A stretch of DNA of 64,000 nt from Arachidicoccus soli (GTDB lineage Bacteria > Bacteroidota > Bacteroidia > Chitinophagales > Chitinophagaceae), in contig NZ_CP032489.1 in the NCBI RefSeq assembly GCF_003600625.1, forward strand, positions 1,302,001 to 1,366,000. Direction: 5' to 3'. The notes below the pieces were generated by a model. The model saw nothing but the letters and a program-made list of their open reading frames with translations. It did not search any database and was not told where the DNA came from. Shown piece by piece: positions 27,199-36,958 of the stretch. Position numbers and translations under genes: made by a program. How positions within the stretch are numbered: position 1 is the first letter of the stretch; each line of letters starts with the position of its first letter.

Positions 27199-27777
27199 TT
27201 ATTCTTGTTTGAGCGTACTTAACATCTTGCTCAAAAATTCCGGGGTAACGCCAATATAAGATGCCACTTGCTTTTGTGGTAAACATTCAATCAAAGAAGG
27301 GTATTGTTCACAGAAATTTTGATAACGTTCTACAGCGGGTAAGCTAAGGTTACTAATCAATCTATTTTGATAAGAAATCACCGAATTCTCTGCCAATACA
27401 CGAAAATAATGTTCTAGCTGTGGTATTGCTAAATATAGTTTTTGTAAGTGCTCTTTAGATAGCCACAAAAATTCTGTATTATCCAATGCATCAATGAAAA
27501 GTCTTGCCGGCAATTGTTTCACAAAACTATACATATCTACCATCCACCAATCGTTTGGTGCAAATTGTATAATATGTTCAAACCCATTTTTATCTACAGA
27601 ATAACTTCTTAAGAGACCATTGGTTACAAATGCGACACCTTTATTTATTTCGCCTTCTCTTAAAAGAAGCCCTTTTTTCTTGATATTTCGAACTTCAAAA
27701 AAAGAAAAAAAATATTCTTGTTCTTTTTCTGAAAGAACAATATGCTTATTTAAATTTTGCAATAAAAGAATATTCAT
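27199..27777 (-). CDS. Crp/Fnr-family transcriptional regulator
   Basis: 192 residues. A cyclic-nucleotide-binding-like beta roll covers 20-115 (REGEINKGVAFVTNGLLRSY) and a helix-turn-helix is at the end (LPQKQVASYIGVTPEFLSKMLSTL). No Fnr-type N-terminal cysteine cluster is visible, and the cNMP-binding Arg/Glu pattern is not complete, as is common in Bacteroidota members. It precedes the CvfB gene by 6 bp. Target genes unknown. Confidence 0.85.
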   Translation of the reverse strand: MNILLLQNLNKHIVLSEKEQEYFFSFFEVRNIKKKGLLLREGEINKGVAFVTNGLLRSYSVDKNGFEHIIQFAPNDWWMVDMYSFVKQLPARLFIDALDNTEFLWLSKEHLQKLYLAIPQLEHYFRVLAENSVISYQNRLISNLSLPAVERYQNFCEQYPSLIECLPQKQVASYIGVTPEFLSKMLSTLKQE

Positions 27778-27819
27778 TTATAAAAAGTGGATTTAGGAAA
27801 TGAAAAACCACATGCTCCA

Positions 27820-28647
27820 TTAAATAACAGCCTTTCTTATTCTAACCAATTTTTCTAATAATGGTTCTAATAAATCTAAACGCAACATATTCGCACCATC
27901 GCTTTTGGCAACTGCCGGGTTAGGGTGTGTCTCTATGAACAAACCATCAACACCTGTTGCAATTGCAGCACTGGCAATAGTTTCAATCATTTGCGGATTG
28001 CCCCCAGTTACCCCGCTTGTTTGATTGGGCTGCTGTAAACTATGTGTGCAATCCATCACGACCGGTACATTATTTTCTTGCATAACAGGAATATTACGAT
28101 AATCAACCACCAAGTCCTGGTAACCGAAAGTCGTTCCTCTTTCTGTAAGCATTATTTTATTATTTCCGGCACCTGAAATCTTTTCTACGGCAAACTTCAT
28201 AGAAGCACCACTCAGAAATTGCCCTTTTTTTACATTGACAATTTTGCCGGTTTCAGCAGCGGCTATCAATAAATCTGTTTGCCTGCAAAGAAAAGCCGGT
28301 ATTTGCAACATATCTACATAACCTGCAGCCAGGGCCGCTTCTTGTGCAGTGTGGATATCAGAGACAACGGGTAATTGATATTTTTGACCTAGATTTTTCA
28401 ACAATTGTAGAGCAGCTTCATCGCCAATACCAGTAAAAGAGTTGGCGCTCGTCCGATTAGCTTTTCGGTAACTGGATTTAAATACATAAGGGATTTCCAA
28501 TCTCTTACAAATAGCTGAAACCTTTGCCGCCACTTCATCTAAGAGTTCTTCACTTTCAACAACACAAGGCCCTGCGATAAGAAAAAAATTATTTGAGCTA
28601 TAAGATTGTTTCGAGAACAAGTCAGACATAAAAGAAGCGTTATTCAT
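27820..28647 (-). CDS. kdsA: 3-deoxy-8-phosphooctulonate (KDO-8-P) synthase
   Basis: 275 residues, the normal length. GPCVVESEEL near 25-35, KSSYRKANRTS near 60 and FLIAGPCVVES identify the KdsA/DAHP synthase family, and the overall length with LTERGTTFGYQDLVVDYRNI fixes KdsA. It condenses phosphoenolpyruvate with arabinose 5-phosphate to make KDO-8-P for lipid A core, in the cytoplasm. A second ATG six codons in (28629) is a possible alternative start. It is divergent from the threonine dehydrogenase gene. A minus-strand -7 candidate, CGAACTTA, is at 28680-28687. Confidence 0.95.
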   Translation of the reverse strand: MNNASFMSDLFSKQSYSSNNFFLIAGPCVVESEELLDEVAAKVSAICKRLEIPYVFKSSYRKANRTSANSFTGIGDEAALQLLKNLGQKYQLPVVSDIHTAQEAALAAGYVDMLQIPAFLCRQTDLLIAAAETGKIVNVKKGQFLSGASMKFAVEKISGAGNNKIMLTERGTTFGYQDLVVDYRNIPVMQENNVPVVMDCTHSLQQPNQTSGVTGGNPQMIETIASAAIATGVDGLFIETHPNPAVAKSDGANMLRLDLLEPLLEKLVRIRKAVI

Positions 28648-28730
28648 ATCCTGTGATTAATTTTATTTGTATAGATATGCGAACTTACGTCAAAGTTTTG
28701 TTTTCTTTGCAATCTGAAATGTATAACTGT

Positions 28731-29678
28731 ATGTCAACTAAGAATGAACGCATCCTGATAATTGGAGCGGGTGGTCAAATTGGTGTGGAGCTAACCCTAG
28801 CTTTGCGCAATATTTATGGCAAAGAAAATGTGATTGCCTCAGATTTAAAAGCTGAAAACCCATTATTAACAGGCACTGGGCCCTTTTTGCATGTGGATGC
28901 AATGGATAAAAATGGTTTGCAACAAACGGTACAAAAAGAAAAAATAACACAAATATATTTGTTAGCAGCTGTACTTTCTGCGGTTGGAGAAAAGAATCCT
29001 TTGATGGCCTGGGGCGTCAATATGCAAACCATTTTAAATGTATTAGAAATTGCAAGAGAAGAACAATTAACTAAAATATTCTGGCCTAGCAGTATTGCTA
29101 TTTTTGGAGCAACTTCTCCTAAACAAAACTGCCCTCAACAAACTATAGTGGAGCCAACAACCATTTATGGTATTAGTAAATATGCCGGTGAAAGTTGGTG
29201 TGAATATTATTATGAAAAATATGGAGTAGATGTGCGTAGTCTACGTTATCCGGGTCTTATTAGCTACAAATCTGCACCTGGAGGTGGGACGACAGATTAT
29301 GCGATTGACATTTTTCATCAAGCATTAAAAACAAAGACTTACGATTGCTTTTTAGATGAAGATACTTATTTGCCCATGATGTATATGGATGATGGCATTC
29401 GTGCAACTATTGAATTAATGGAAGCTCCCGCAGAGAAAATAAAAAATCATCGTTCATATAATTTAGCCGCCATGAGTTTTTCTCCAAAAGAGATAGCAGC
29501 GGAAATTCAAAAACATATTCCTGACTTCAGAATTCATTACAAACCTGATTTTCGTCAGGCTATTGCCGAAAGTTGGCCACAAAGTATTGATGATAAAGAA
29601 GCGCGCGCTGAATGGGGGTGGAAGCCGGAATTTGATTTAGCCAAGATGACGGAGGATATGTTGAAGAATCTGAAATAG
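28731..29678 (+). CDS. Short-chain (epimerase-like) L-threonine 3-dehydrogenase
   Basis: 315 residues from the ATG at 28731, matching the family length. The frame is open 26 codons further upstream but that part lacks similarity and overlaps the kdsA promoter. Features: NAD-binding GAGGQIGVEL near 12-21, the catalytic YxxxK in YGISKYAGES, and the family-specific RYPGLISYKSAPGGGTTDYA. This SDR-type enzyme oxidises L-threonine to 2-amino-3-ketobutyrate with NAD, unlike the zinc-dependent Tdh. It is followed by a strong terminator. Confidence 0.9.
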   Translation: MSTKNERILIIGAGGQIGVELTLALRNIYGKENVIASDLKAENPLLTGTGPFLHVDAMDKNGLQQTVQKEKITQIYLLAAVLSAVGEKNPLMAWGVNMQTILNVLEIAREEQLTKIFWPSSIAIFGATSPKQNCPQQTIVEPTTIYGISKYAGESWCEYYYEKYGVDVRSLRYPGLISYKSAPGGGTTDYAIDIFHQALKTKTYDCFLDEDTYLPMMYMDDGIRATIELMEAPAEKIKNHRSYNLAAMSFSPKEIAAEIQKHIPDFRIHYKPDFRQAIAESWPQSIDDKEARAEWGWKPEFDLAKMTEDMLKNLK

Positions 29679-29700
29679 CAAAATTTTCCTCTATTTTATT

Positions 29701-29733
29701 AAAAATGCACCAGAATTTATCTGGTGCATTTTT
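29701..29733. terminator. Bidirectional rho-independent terminator
   Basis: AAAAATGCACCAGA (29701-29714) and TCTGGTGCATTTTT (29720-29733) form a perfect 14-bp stem with a 5-nt loop between two convergent genes. Confidence 0.93.
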
Positions 29734-29752
29734 AATTCTAGCAAATTATTCA

Positions 29753-32173
29753 TCAATCATCATCTTTTTTTATAGTTGCACGTACAAATGCTGCGTGCTT
29801 AGGCGCAGGAGGATTTATTCCCTTTAAGCCTTTCCACAAAACTTCATTGAACAATGCATCCGGCACTTCATCTTCTTTTGAAAAATTCATCGTAGCGCTT
29901 AGTCTTGCAGCTTTTCCGGTTTTTCTATTAATATCATCTAAGTTAACCAATGAAGGCAAATAATTATAAGCCGCAAAATCTGGTTCACTTGTAAAGCTTC
30001 TCCACAAAGGTGTTGCAGCCGCATCGTATTGTGTCATTGGAGGCATTCCTAAAATTAATTCAATAGTACGTAATACACCAGAAGTTGAATACATGGTATG
30101 ATCTACATAATGCCTTTTCACAAAAGGACCAACTATATATACGGGGCTTCTATGTGCATCTACGTGATCGGGACCGTTTTGCGCATCATCTTCTAAAATA
30201 AAAACAACACTGCTTTTCCAAATAGGGCTCTTGCTTAAATAATCGATAAACATTCCAACGGCCAAATCATTATCTGCGACTTGAGCGTAAGGTGTAGGCG
30301 CACCAATTCTTAACCCTTGCGTATGATCGTTGCCAAAACGAATGGTACTTAATTGCGGTACAGCATTGTTGGCCACCAATGAATCAAAGTCTTCTTTCCA
30401 TTGTTGAAATCGGCTGGTATCTCTAAAATTTAAATCAAATCCGTGATAATTGGCCATATGTCCTACAAGCGCTTTTACATTGGGTTTGCCATCGTTTCCA
30501 AATTCTCCATAACTTCTATAGCTGACATTGTTTCGTTTGCAATCGCTCCAAATAAAACCGTTTTTATTATTGCCCATTTCTTTTTCCCCTTCTCCTGAAT
30601 AATAGCCGCCACGACCACCATAACTAGTAGGCCAGGTCTTTTCTAGATAATCATTAGCGTAGGCACCCATACTCCAGTTATGACCATCCATACTTACTTC
30701 TGCATCTACATAAAAGTTATCCAATAAGACAAAGTCATTAACTAGCTTATGCAAATTTGGCGTAATGTTTTTACCAAATAAAACCAAACTCGTGTCTCCA
30801 TTTCCTTCTTTTACATCTCCCAGAACCTGATCATAAGTTCTGTTTTCTTTAATAATATAAAATACATGCTTGATAGGAGAAGCTTGACCCACATTAAATG
30901 GAATTGGGTTTCCGGCTTCGCCTTGCGTATGCAATTCTTTTGTTTTGCTATAAGGGGTATTTTTATATACCGCTTGAGAATAAAAACTCAATTGTTGCGT
31001 AGTGGGTCTTTTTATAATACTTAAAGTACCTTTAAACAATCCACCGATATATTGTACCGGAACCTGATGTGGAGAATTATCTCCCTCCTGATAAATGACT
31101 CTTTCTTTTGAATCAATAGGATCGGGCCCTAAAGGATTAGCCATAGAGCGCAAACCCTTGCCATTGGTGACAAAAATATTATCTCCAACTATCTTTACAT
31201 TCGTGGGATACCAACCCACTGGAATAAAACCTAATGAATGACTATTAGCAGGCGCAGAAACATCGAAAACAGCCAAACAATTATTGTCTGCATTCGCAAC
31301 ATACAATGTTTTATTGTCATCGCTTAAAGTCACACAATTACTTGTAGAGCCGGAAGGCGCATTGGGATACAAAGCCGCATTTAATGTTTCTATTACTTTG
31401 TTTTCTTTTGTGTTAATAATTGAAACAGAATTGTCATCTGAATTGGCGACATACAAAAATTGACCATTTTTGGAAATGCACAATTCGTTGGGATGGCTTC
31501 CTACTGGAATTTCCTTATCAATTTTATTCGAAATAATATTATATCTAACTACTTTTTTACCGCCCCAAAGACTGATGTATAAATTATTTTTATCTCCGGA
31601 ATATACGCAGGTATAAGGCACACTGCCCAAATTTATTTTATGCAAAATTCTTTTATTCTGCATATTTATTACATACAGGCAACTATCATATTTGCCCACG
31701 ACATACAATCTTTCTGCCTTTTCATCGACTACAAAGCCAGCAGGAGAAATAGGATGGGGCCAAGGCTTACCTAAAACATATTTATCGACTTGAAGAAGCT
31801 TACCTTTATTGATTTTATATTTTACAATCCAATTGTCATTGCCCCCCGAAGCATATAAATATTTATCATCATCACCAAATGCCAATCCATACCAGGATTT
31901 AGGAATGGTTACACTATCCAGCATTATTTGCTTCTTCACATCAAACAATTCGATGCTTTGTGTACTTTGACCATTGTTGGTAACAGCCAACATTCTTTGG
32001 TTGTGGCTTACCACAAGATTTAAAGGAAGGTCACCCAATTGCAATTGTTTGCCCACGCTTGTAAGACTCCATCCATTGGGTAAATGGACACGCATTTGAT
32101 TTAATTGTTCCGGACTTTGTGCATTTGCTTGTGTTATCAGGCAAATAGAAAAAAGGAAGGCTATAATTTTCAT
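29753..32173 (-). CDS. YncE-type beta-propeller fused to alkaline phosphatase-like phosphoesterase
   Basis: 806 residues from the ATG at 32173; the longer frame begins with a GTG one codon earlier. Signal peptide ends at ANAQS. Residues ~45-390 form a YVTN/YncE propeller with repeats such as RLYVVGKYDSCLYVINMQNK, FLYVANSDDNSVSIIN and TLYVANADNNCLAVFDV. Residues ~430-780 are a phosphoesterase/phospholipase C-like domain (IKENRTYDQVLGDV, SMDGHNWSMGAYANDY, FILEDDAQNGPDHVDAHRSP) that carries metal-binding Asp/His/Asn. It is probably periplasmic and acts on an unknown phosphoester. The bifunctional architecture is known in Bacteroidota. Confidence 0.88.
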   Translation of the reverse strand: MKIIAFLFSICLITQANAQSPEQLNQMRVHLPNGWSLTSVGKQLQLGDLPLNLVVSHNQRMLAVTNNGQSTQSIELFDVKKQIMLDSVTIPKSWYGLAFGDDDKYLYASGGNDNWIVKYKINKGKLLQVDKYVLGKPWPHPISPAGFVVDEKAERLYVVGKYDSCLYVINMQNKRILHKINLGSVPYTCVYSGDKNNLYISLWGGKKVVRYNIISNKIDKEIPVGSHPNELCISKNGQFLYVANSDDNSVSIINTKENKVIETLNAALYPNAPSGSTSNCVTLSDDNKTLYVANADNNCLAVFDVSAPANSHSLGFIPVGWYPTNVKIVGDNIFVTNGKGLRSMANPLGPDPIDSKERVIYQEGDNSPHQVPVQYIGGLFKGTLSIIKRPTTQQLSFYSQAVYKNTPYSKTKELHTQGEAGNPIPFNVGQASPIKHVFYIIKENRTYDQVLGDVKEGNGDTSLVLFGKNITPNLHKLVNDFVLLDNFYVDAEVSMDGHNWSMGAYANDYLEKTWPTSYGGRGGYYSGEGEKEMGNNKNGFIWSDCKRNNVSYRSYGEFGNDGKPNVKALVGHMANYHGFDLNFRDTSRFQQWKEDFDSLVANNAVPQLSTIRFGNDHTQGLRIGAPTPYAQVADNDLAVGMFIDYLSKSPIWKSSVVFILEDDAQNGPDHVDAHRSPVYIVGPFVKRHYVDHTMYSTSGVLRTIELILGMPPMTQYDAAATPLWRSFTSEPDFAAYNYLPSLVNLDDINRKTGKAARLSATMNFSKEDEVPDALFNEVLWKGLKGINPPAPKHAAFVRATIKKDDD

Positions 32174-32305
32174 CACTTTAAACTTTTAAGTCAATAAAGT
32201 TAAGCCTTTAATAGTAGAGTGTAGTTTATGGAATTATTAAGTATTTATAACACAGAATCTTAGTTACTAGAAATTTCAGATTATGAAAGAAAAAATAACT
32301 TGTAA

Positions 32306-32974
32306 TTATTTATCCATTATCGGTGCATTTAAAAAATCGTTGAATGGCACCATTGCTTTAAATACTTTACCACAAGAAATAATAAAATTTTCTGAGAAAA
32401 TCTCCTTTTCATCCAAAGCGTGGTACATCACAAACTGCTTATATTTTAGGTACTCGCCCATTGGATCTTCTTTGTCAAAGCCCCTGGGAACATTTACTAG
32501 TTTTTCTCCATCTAGCTTAAAGTATTCCTGAAATTTCTTGTTCTGAATGATCTTCAAAAAATCCTGTCCATTATAACTTATTTCTTGACGAATAGCTTTT
32601 AAATCTGCAGGCTCTACCATATAAGCACCACCTGCTAAAAAGCAATCTTCTGGCGAAAGGTGAAAATAGTAATTGGCAAAACCATTTCCTTTCCCTCGCG
32701 GAGAGATAGCCGCACCAAAATTGGTTTTATAAGGCAGTTTATCTTTAGAGAATCTCACATCTTTATAAATACGAAACACGCATGACTTAGCTTCCAATAA
32801 TGCCACCGACGGATCAAACTTTGCAATCTCTTTTATTAAAGTAGCGACAAAGTGTATAAAATCTTCGTTAGCAGCTAAATACTTATTCTTATTATCATTA
32901 AACCATTCACGGTTATTGTTATTTTTTAAATCTTTTAGAAACTGAAGTGTTTCTTTTTGAAGTCTCTTTGCCAT
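32306..32974 (-). CDS. DUF2461 family protein
   Basis: 222 residues covering the whole DUF2461 family: FLKDLKNNNNREWFNDNKNK at the N terminus, RIYKDVRFSKDKLPYKTNFG in the middle, and GGAYMVEPADLKAIRQEI. The family is widespread in bacteria and has no established function that I know. It begins 15 bp downstream of the flippase gene on the same strand and is likely co-transcribed. Confidence 0.9.
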   Translation of the reverse strand: MAKRLQKETLQFLKDLKNNNNREWFNDNKNKYLAANEDFIHFVATLIKEIAKFDPSVALLEAKSCVFRIYKDVRFSKDKLPYKTNFGAAISPRGKGNGFANYYFHLSPEDCFLAGGAYMVEPADLKAIRQEISYNGQDFLKIIQNKKFQEYFKLDGEKLVNVPRGFDKEDPMGEYLKYKQFVMYHALDEKEIFSENFIISCGKVFKAMVPFNDFLNAPIMDK

Positions 32975-32989
32975 AGAAATATAAATTAG

Positions 32990-34489
32990 TTATTTAACAA
33001 ATTTGCCGATTAGCGGCATGGAACGCAGTTCCTTTTTCTCTGCCCAGAAAACAAGTAATAAGAAAAGACTCATTAATACGATTCCTGAAAACACCCGTAT
33101 AATAAAGCTTCCTGTTAAAGAACAAATGCCTTGATGTATAAAAAATAAAAGCAACATAGATATCAAGTAGGCAGAAATCTTTTTGACATTATAGGGAATA
33201 GGAAATTTCTTCTGTCCTAGTAGATAGCAAATTATCATCATGGTAAAATAACAAATAAATGTTGACCATGCTGATGCATAATAACCATAAATGGGGATAA
33301 AGAAATAATTACCCACCAGTGTTATAAGTGCTCCAAACAAAGTGATGAACATCCCTATCCGCATTTTGTCTACCAGTTTATACCAAATGGCCAAATTATA
33401 ATAGATGCCTAAACACAAATTAGCGCCAAGCAATATCGGAACAATGCCTATTCCACTCCGATAGTTGGGGCCTAAAATATATTGTAAAATATCTAAAAAC
33501 AAAGCGGTGAATAAGAAAGCAATAGCAAGTGTAATAACAAACCATTTCATAACTCGAGCATAGATTGGGCGTGCATTCGCATCTTGGGACTTGTTGAAGA
33601 AAAAAGGCTCTGCAGCCATCCTAAACGCAGAAATAAATAAGGTAATAAAGATAGCGAGTTTGTAACAATTGGCATAAATAGCCACTTGTATTTCGGCGCT
33701 TTGTTGGGATAATGGTAATAGTTTTTCAAGCATTAGTCTATCCATCACTTCGTTTGTCATCCCAGCAAGACCCCCAATTATCATGGGGGAACTATAACGC
33801 CACAATTGTTTCCAGAGGCTTTTATTAAATTCTAATCTTATACTTATCCACTCCTTAAAAAGGAGTAAAAAAGTGATGAATGCTTGAGCTATATTTGCCT
33901 GTAACAGCAGGCCTTCTACTGTTTGACGACTTGTCCAATCATGAATAAACCCTGTTTTTATTTTTGGGAAAACTCCTAGAAATAAAATATTCAGTGCCAC
34001 ATAAACAAAAATGCCCGTAAGGTTAACAAATGCATATTTTCGAGGCCTGTTTTCTTTGCGTAATTTAGCCAGTGGTATTACACATAAAGTATCGAAAATA
34101 ATAATGGCAACGCACCAAGATATATATATATAATGTCCGTCTACTCCTACAAAATTGCCCAAGGGCACACGAAACAAGAAAAGAAGCAAACCAAAGCAGA
34201 GCGTACTGATAATATGTGATGTGAAAGCTGTTTGAAACAGGGATCTTGAATCAACGCCCTCTTTGTTGGAAAATCGAAAATAAGCTGTTTCAAAACCATA
34301 AGTAAAAACAATATTTAAAAAGGCAATGCAGGAATATAATACACTATAAGAACCTACCTGAGCCATTCCGACATGTGAACCTACTAAATATGTAACAATA
34401 GGAACGGTTAAATAATTCAAGAATTTACCTCCAATATTACTCATTCCATACCAAACCGTTTGCCCAGCTAATTGCTTTATTCCACTCAA
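32990..34489 (-). CDS. Polysaccharide/lipid flippase (oligosaccharide flippase family)
   Basis: 499 residues with 12-14 predicted membrane segments and the N-terminal GQTVWYGMSNIGGKFLNYL typical of Wzx/MVF-type proteins of Bacteroidota. It would flip an undecaprenyl-linked or other lipid-linked glycan across the inner membrane. The start is a TTG at 34489: the conserved IKQLAGQTVWYG segment lies before the first ATG (34444), and a -7 element sits 18 bp upstream of the TTG. No glycosyltransferase genes are adjacent, so the substrate is unknown. Confidence 0.85.
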   Translation of the reverse strand: MSGIKQLAGQTVWYGMSNIGGKFLNYLTVPIVTYLVGSHVGMAQVGSYSVLYSCIAFLNIVFTYGFETAYFRFSNKEGVDSRSLFQTAFTSHIISTLCFGLLLFLFRVPLGNFVGVDGHYIYISWCVAIIIFDTLCVIPLAKLRKENRPRKYAFVNLTGIFVYVALNILFLGVFPKIKTGFIHDWTSRQTVEGLLLQANIAQAFITFLLLFKEWISIRLEFNKSLWKQLWRYSSPMIIGGLAGMTNEVMDRLMLEKLLPLSQQSAEIQVAIYANCYKLAIFITLFISAFRMAAEPFFFNKSQDANARPIYARVMKWFVITLAIAFLFTALFLDILQYILGPNYRSGIGIVPILLGANLCLGIYYNLAIWYKLVDKMRIGMFITLFGALITLVGNYFFIPIYGYYASAWSTFICYFTMMIICYLLGQKKFPIPYNVKKISAYLISMLLLFFIHQGICSLTGSFIIRVFSGIVLMSLFLLLVFWAEKKELRSMPLIGKFVK

Positions 34490-34506
34490 GTTGTAAAATT
34501 TAAGTT

Positions 34507-34514
34507 CAAATGTA
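34507..34514 (-). promoter_or_regulatory. -7 element for the flippase/DUF2461 transcript
   Basis: CAAATGTA on the plus strand reads TACATTTG on the minus strand, 18 bp before the TTG start at 34489, which it helps to fix. Confidence 0.5.
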
Positions 34515-34585
34515 AGCAGTAAATTTTTGATTTATCAATTATCGTATAGGAATTAACTGTATTCACTTTTTAATCTTATAATTGA

Positions 34586-34984
34586 TTAAAATTCATTAAA
34601 CTTACTTCTATTCTGCTTTCTTAAAGAATGTAGTTTTTTACTTTCTAGTCTTTTTTCTTTTGATGCTTTGGTGGGTTTGCTGGCGAGGCGTGCTTTTTTC
34701 TTTATTAAAGCGTTATTTACCAGACAATTTATCTTATCAACTACCAAATCTTTATTTGCTAATTGGGTACGCGCTACTTGAGATTTTACCAATAAATAGC
34801 CATCTTTATTTATCTTAGCGTATAATTTCTCTTGTAAAATGATTTTCTGATTATCATTTACAATAGCCGACTCACCCACTGACCAACGCCCTTCCACCAT
34901 CGTCTCTACTTTGTTGACATTTTGCCCACCTTTTCCACCACTTCTTGCCGTTTTAAAAATTATTTCGGAGGAGATATCAATCAT
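34586..34984 (-). CDS. arfB: Alternative ribosome-rescue peptidyl-tRNA hydrolase ArfB
   Basis: 132 residues. SGGKGGQNVNKVET near 15-28 holds the catalytic GGQ, and a basic tail (KKARLASKPTKASKEKRLESK, then RKQNRSKF) follows, as needed to enter the empty mRNA channel of stalled ribosomes. It lacks the other release-factor domains, which separates it from RF1/RF2. It releases stalled peptides on non-stop ribosomes. ATG start at 34984; divergent from dtd. Confidence 0.92.
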   Translation of the reverse strand: MIDISSEIIFKTARSGGKGGQNVNKVETMVEGRWSVGESAIVNDNQKIILQEKLYAKINKDGYLLVKSQVARTQLANKDLVVDKINCLVNNALIKKKARLASKPTKASKEKRLESKKLHSLRKQNRSKFNEF

Positions 34985-35045
34985 TAAAATAAATAGTTTA
35001 AAGTGAAAAGTTATCAGAAAAGTAAAGCTTACTTATCTAAGAATG

Positions 35046-35053
35046 TAACTTCG
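35046..35053 (+). promoter_or_regulatory. -7 element for dtd
   Basis: TAACTTCG (TAnnTTCG variant), 38 bp before the ATG at 35092. The same octamer precedes aconitase and gyrB. Confidence 0.4.
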
Positions 35054-35091
35054 TAAGAAAGTAACAGTTAAATACAAAGTTAATCAAAATT

Positions 35092-35544
35092 ATGCGTGCA
35101 TTAATTCAAAGGGTTTCCCAAGCTTCTGTAAAAGTTGAAAATATAATTGTGGGGGAAATTAATAAAGGGTTATTGATTTTTATTGGTATCGAAGATGCCG
35201 ATAATGAAGAAGATATTCCGTGGCTTAGTAATAAAATCATTAACCTACGTATTTTTAATGATACAAACGGTATAATGAATCATTCTCTAAAAGATTGCAG
35301 TGGTGATATTTTACTTATCAGCCAATTTACTTTGCATGCTTCTACAAAAAAAGGAAACAGACCTTCTTATATTCGCGCATCCAAACCTGAAACTGCTATT
35401 CCAATATATAAAAATATGATTGCACAACTAGAGAAAGATTTAGGCAAAGAAATTGCGACAGGTATTTTTGGTGCCGACATGAAAGTCAATTTACTTAATG
35501 ATGGCCCGGTGACTATTTGGATAGATACAAAGAATAAAGAATAA
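35092..35544 (+). CDS. dtd: D-aminoacyl-tRNA deacylase
   Basis: 150 residues, full length. MRALIQRVSQASVKVE opens the protein, LLISQFTLHAST carries the SQFTL motif, and NDGPVTIWIDT closes it. Both signature motifs of DTD are present. The enzyme removes D-amino acids (and glycine from tRNA-Ala) mis-attached to tRNA. Start is the ATG at 35092. Confidence 0.95.
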   Translation: MRALIQRVSQASVKVENIIVGEINKGLLIFIGIEDADNEEDIPWLSNKIINLRIFNDTNGIMNHSLKDCSGDILLISQFTLHASTKKGNRPSYIRASKPETAIPIYKNMIAQLEKDLGKEIATGIFGADMKVNLLNDGPVTIWIDTKNKE

Positions 35545-35606
35545 ATTTAAACTATTAAAAATATGGATTAATAAACTAAATATGATAGCAGGCCTGGAAT
35601 AATTGT

Positions 35607-35614
35607 TAACTTCG
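35607..35614 (+). promoter_or_regulatory. Possible -7 element for the MazG-like/YihY pair
   Basis: TAACTTCG in the 163-bp gap after dtd, about 94 bp before the ATG at 35708. Confidence 0.3.
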
Positions 35615-35707
35615 GAGGAGAAACCCTAAGACGATAAAGAATTGTTTTATGAGCAAATGATCCACTAATAAATTCATATAAATCTTCTTTGTAAAAGAAT
35701 AACAATA

Positions 35708-36034
35708 ATGACAATAGAACAAGCGCAACAACAAGTTGATACTTGGATAAAAACCACCGGTGTTCGCTATTTCGGCGAAATGACTAATTTAGGGATCCTA
35801 ATGGAAGAAGTAGGTGAATTATCGAGATTGATGGTACGGATCTATGGTGAACAATCTTTTAAAGAAACTGAGAAAAATAAAAGCCTATCCGATGAGATGG
35901 CGGATGTGTTTTGGGTTTTGCTTTGTCTAGCTAATCAAACAGGAATTGATTTGACAGAAGCTTTGCAGAAAAATTTTGAAAAGAAAACCAACCGCGACGC
36001 CACACGTCATCTGAATAATGAAAAACTACAATGA
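35708..36034 (+). CDS. MazG-like nucleotide pyrophosphohydrolase
   Basis: 108 residues. The all-alpha NTP pyrophosphatase pattern is visible: LMEEVGELSRLMVR with the ExxE pair and SDEMADVFWVLLCLANQ with the second Glu/Asp pair that bind magnesium. It hydrolyses a nucleoside triphosphate to the monophosphate and pyrophosphate, probably in house-cleaning. Its stop codon overlaps the YihY start by 4 bp (ATGA), so the two are translationally coupled. Confidence 0.88.
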   Translation: MTIEQAQQQVDTWIKTTGVRYFGEMTNLGILMEEVGELSRLMVRIYGEQSFKETEKNKSLSDEMADVFWVLLCLANQTGIDLTEALQKNFEKKTNRDATRHLNNEKLQ

Positions 36035-36936
36035 TTAAAGAACTAAAGCATATTGGGAAGGCTTTTGTGGAAACAGCCAAAGATTTTGCTGCCTTAAATA
36101 TTCTGCGTATGAGTGCAGCCCTAGCCTATTATACCATCTTTGGGTTGGCTCCAATGCTCATCATAATACTTTCCCTTTCTTCCATTTTTGCCAGCAAAAA
36201 ACCATCCGGTTATATATTTCAACAAATACGTGCATTTGTTGGGGATAGTGCTGCGGCACAAATACAATCAGTTATTCAGAATGTGGTTTCGCTTCACCAA
36301 GGAACAATTATGCAAATTATCGGTATCATTGCGCTATTGGTTTCTGCAACCGGTATTTTTACAGAAATACAGAGTTCTATCAATATTATTTGGCGAGTAC
36401 GTGCTAAACCTAAAAAAGGCTGGGTGAAATTAATATTAGACAGGCTTTTAAGCTTTTCTCTTGTTATAAGTTTAGGGTTTATTTTATTGGTTTCTCTATT
36501 GGTAAATGCAGTCCTTGCAGCATTAATGGATAGATTTAACCATCTCATTCCAGAGACAACTGTATTTGTATCTTATCTGGTAAATATTGGGATTACCTTT
36601 TTTACAACAACATTGTTATTTGCTACTATTTTTAAAGTATTGCCCGATGCGAAGATAAAGTGGCGTGATATTTTTATTGGAGCAGTTACCACCGCAATCT
36701 TATTCATGATCGGCAGGTTTTTGATTGGTTATTATTTGCAAAAAAGTAGTATCAATAATACCTTTGGAGCAGCAAGTTCTATTATTATTATTTTATCTTG
36801 GATATATTATTCTGCAATCATTTTGTATTTTGGTGCGGCATTCACGCGTGCAAATGCATTGTTGAGAGGAAGACGGATCTATCCAAATGATTATGCAGTT
36901 TGGATAGAAACTGTGGAAATGGATAAGGATGCTTAA
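36031..36936 (+). CDS. YihY/BrkB family inner-membrane protein
   Basis: 301 residues with six membrane segments. RMSAALAYYTIFGLAPMLII at the N terminus, GIIALLVSATGIFTEIQSSI, and GAASSIIIILSWIYYSAIIL with YFGAAFTRA near the end are the family signatures. Members were once called RNase BN in error; function is unproven. It overlaps the MazG-like gene by 4 bp and is convergent with the exonuclease gene. Confidence 0.9.
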   Translation: MIKELKHIGKAFVETAKDFAALNILRMSAALAYYTIFGLAPMLIIILSLSSIFASKKPSGYIFQQIRAFVGDSAAAQIQSVIQNVVSLHQGTIMQIIGIIALLVSATGIFTEIQSSINIIWRVRAKPKKGWVKLILDRLLSFSLVISLGFILLVSLLVNAVLAALMDRFNHLIPETTVFVSYLVNIGITFFTTTLLFATIFKVLPDAKIKWRDIFIGAVTTAILFMIGRFLIGYYLQKSSINNTFGAASSIIIILSWIYYSAIILYFGAAFTRANALLRGRRIYPNDYAVWIETVEMDKDA

Positions 36937-36958
36937 GTCAACTTATTCTTTGAAGCAC

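Noticed and set aside
32283-32531. 82-residue plus-strand open frame downstream of the phosphoesterase gene
   Set aside because: Almost entirely antisense to the DUF2461 gene, with no similarity that I recognise.
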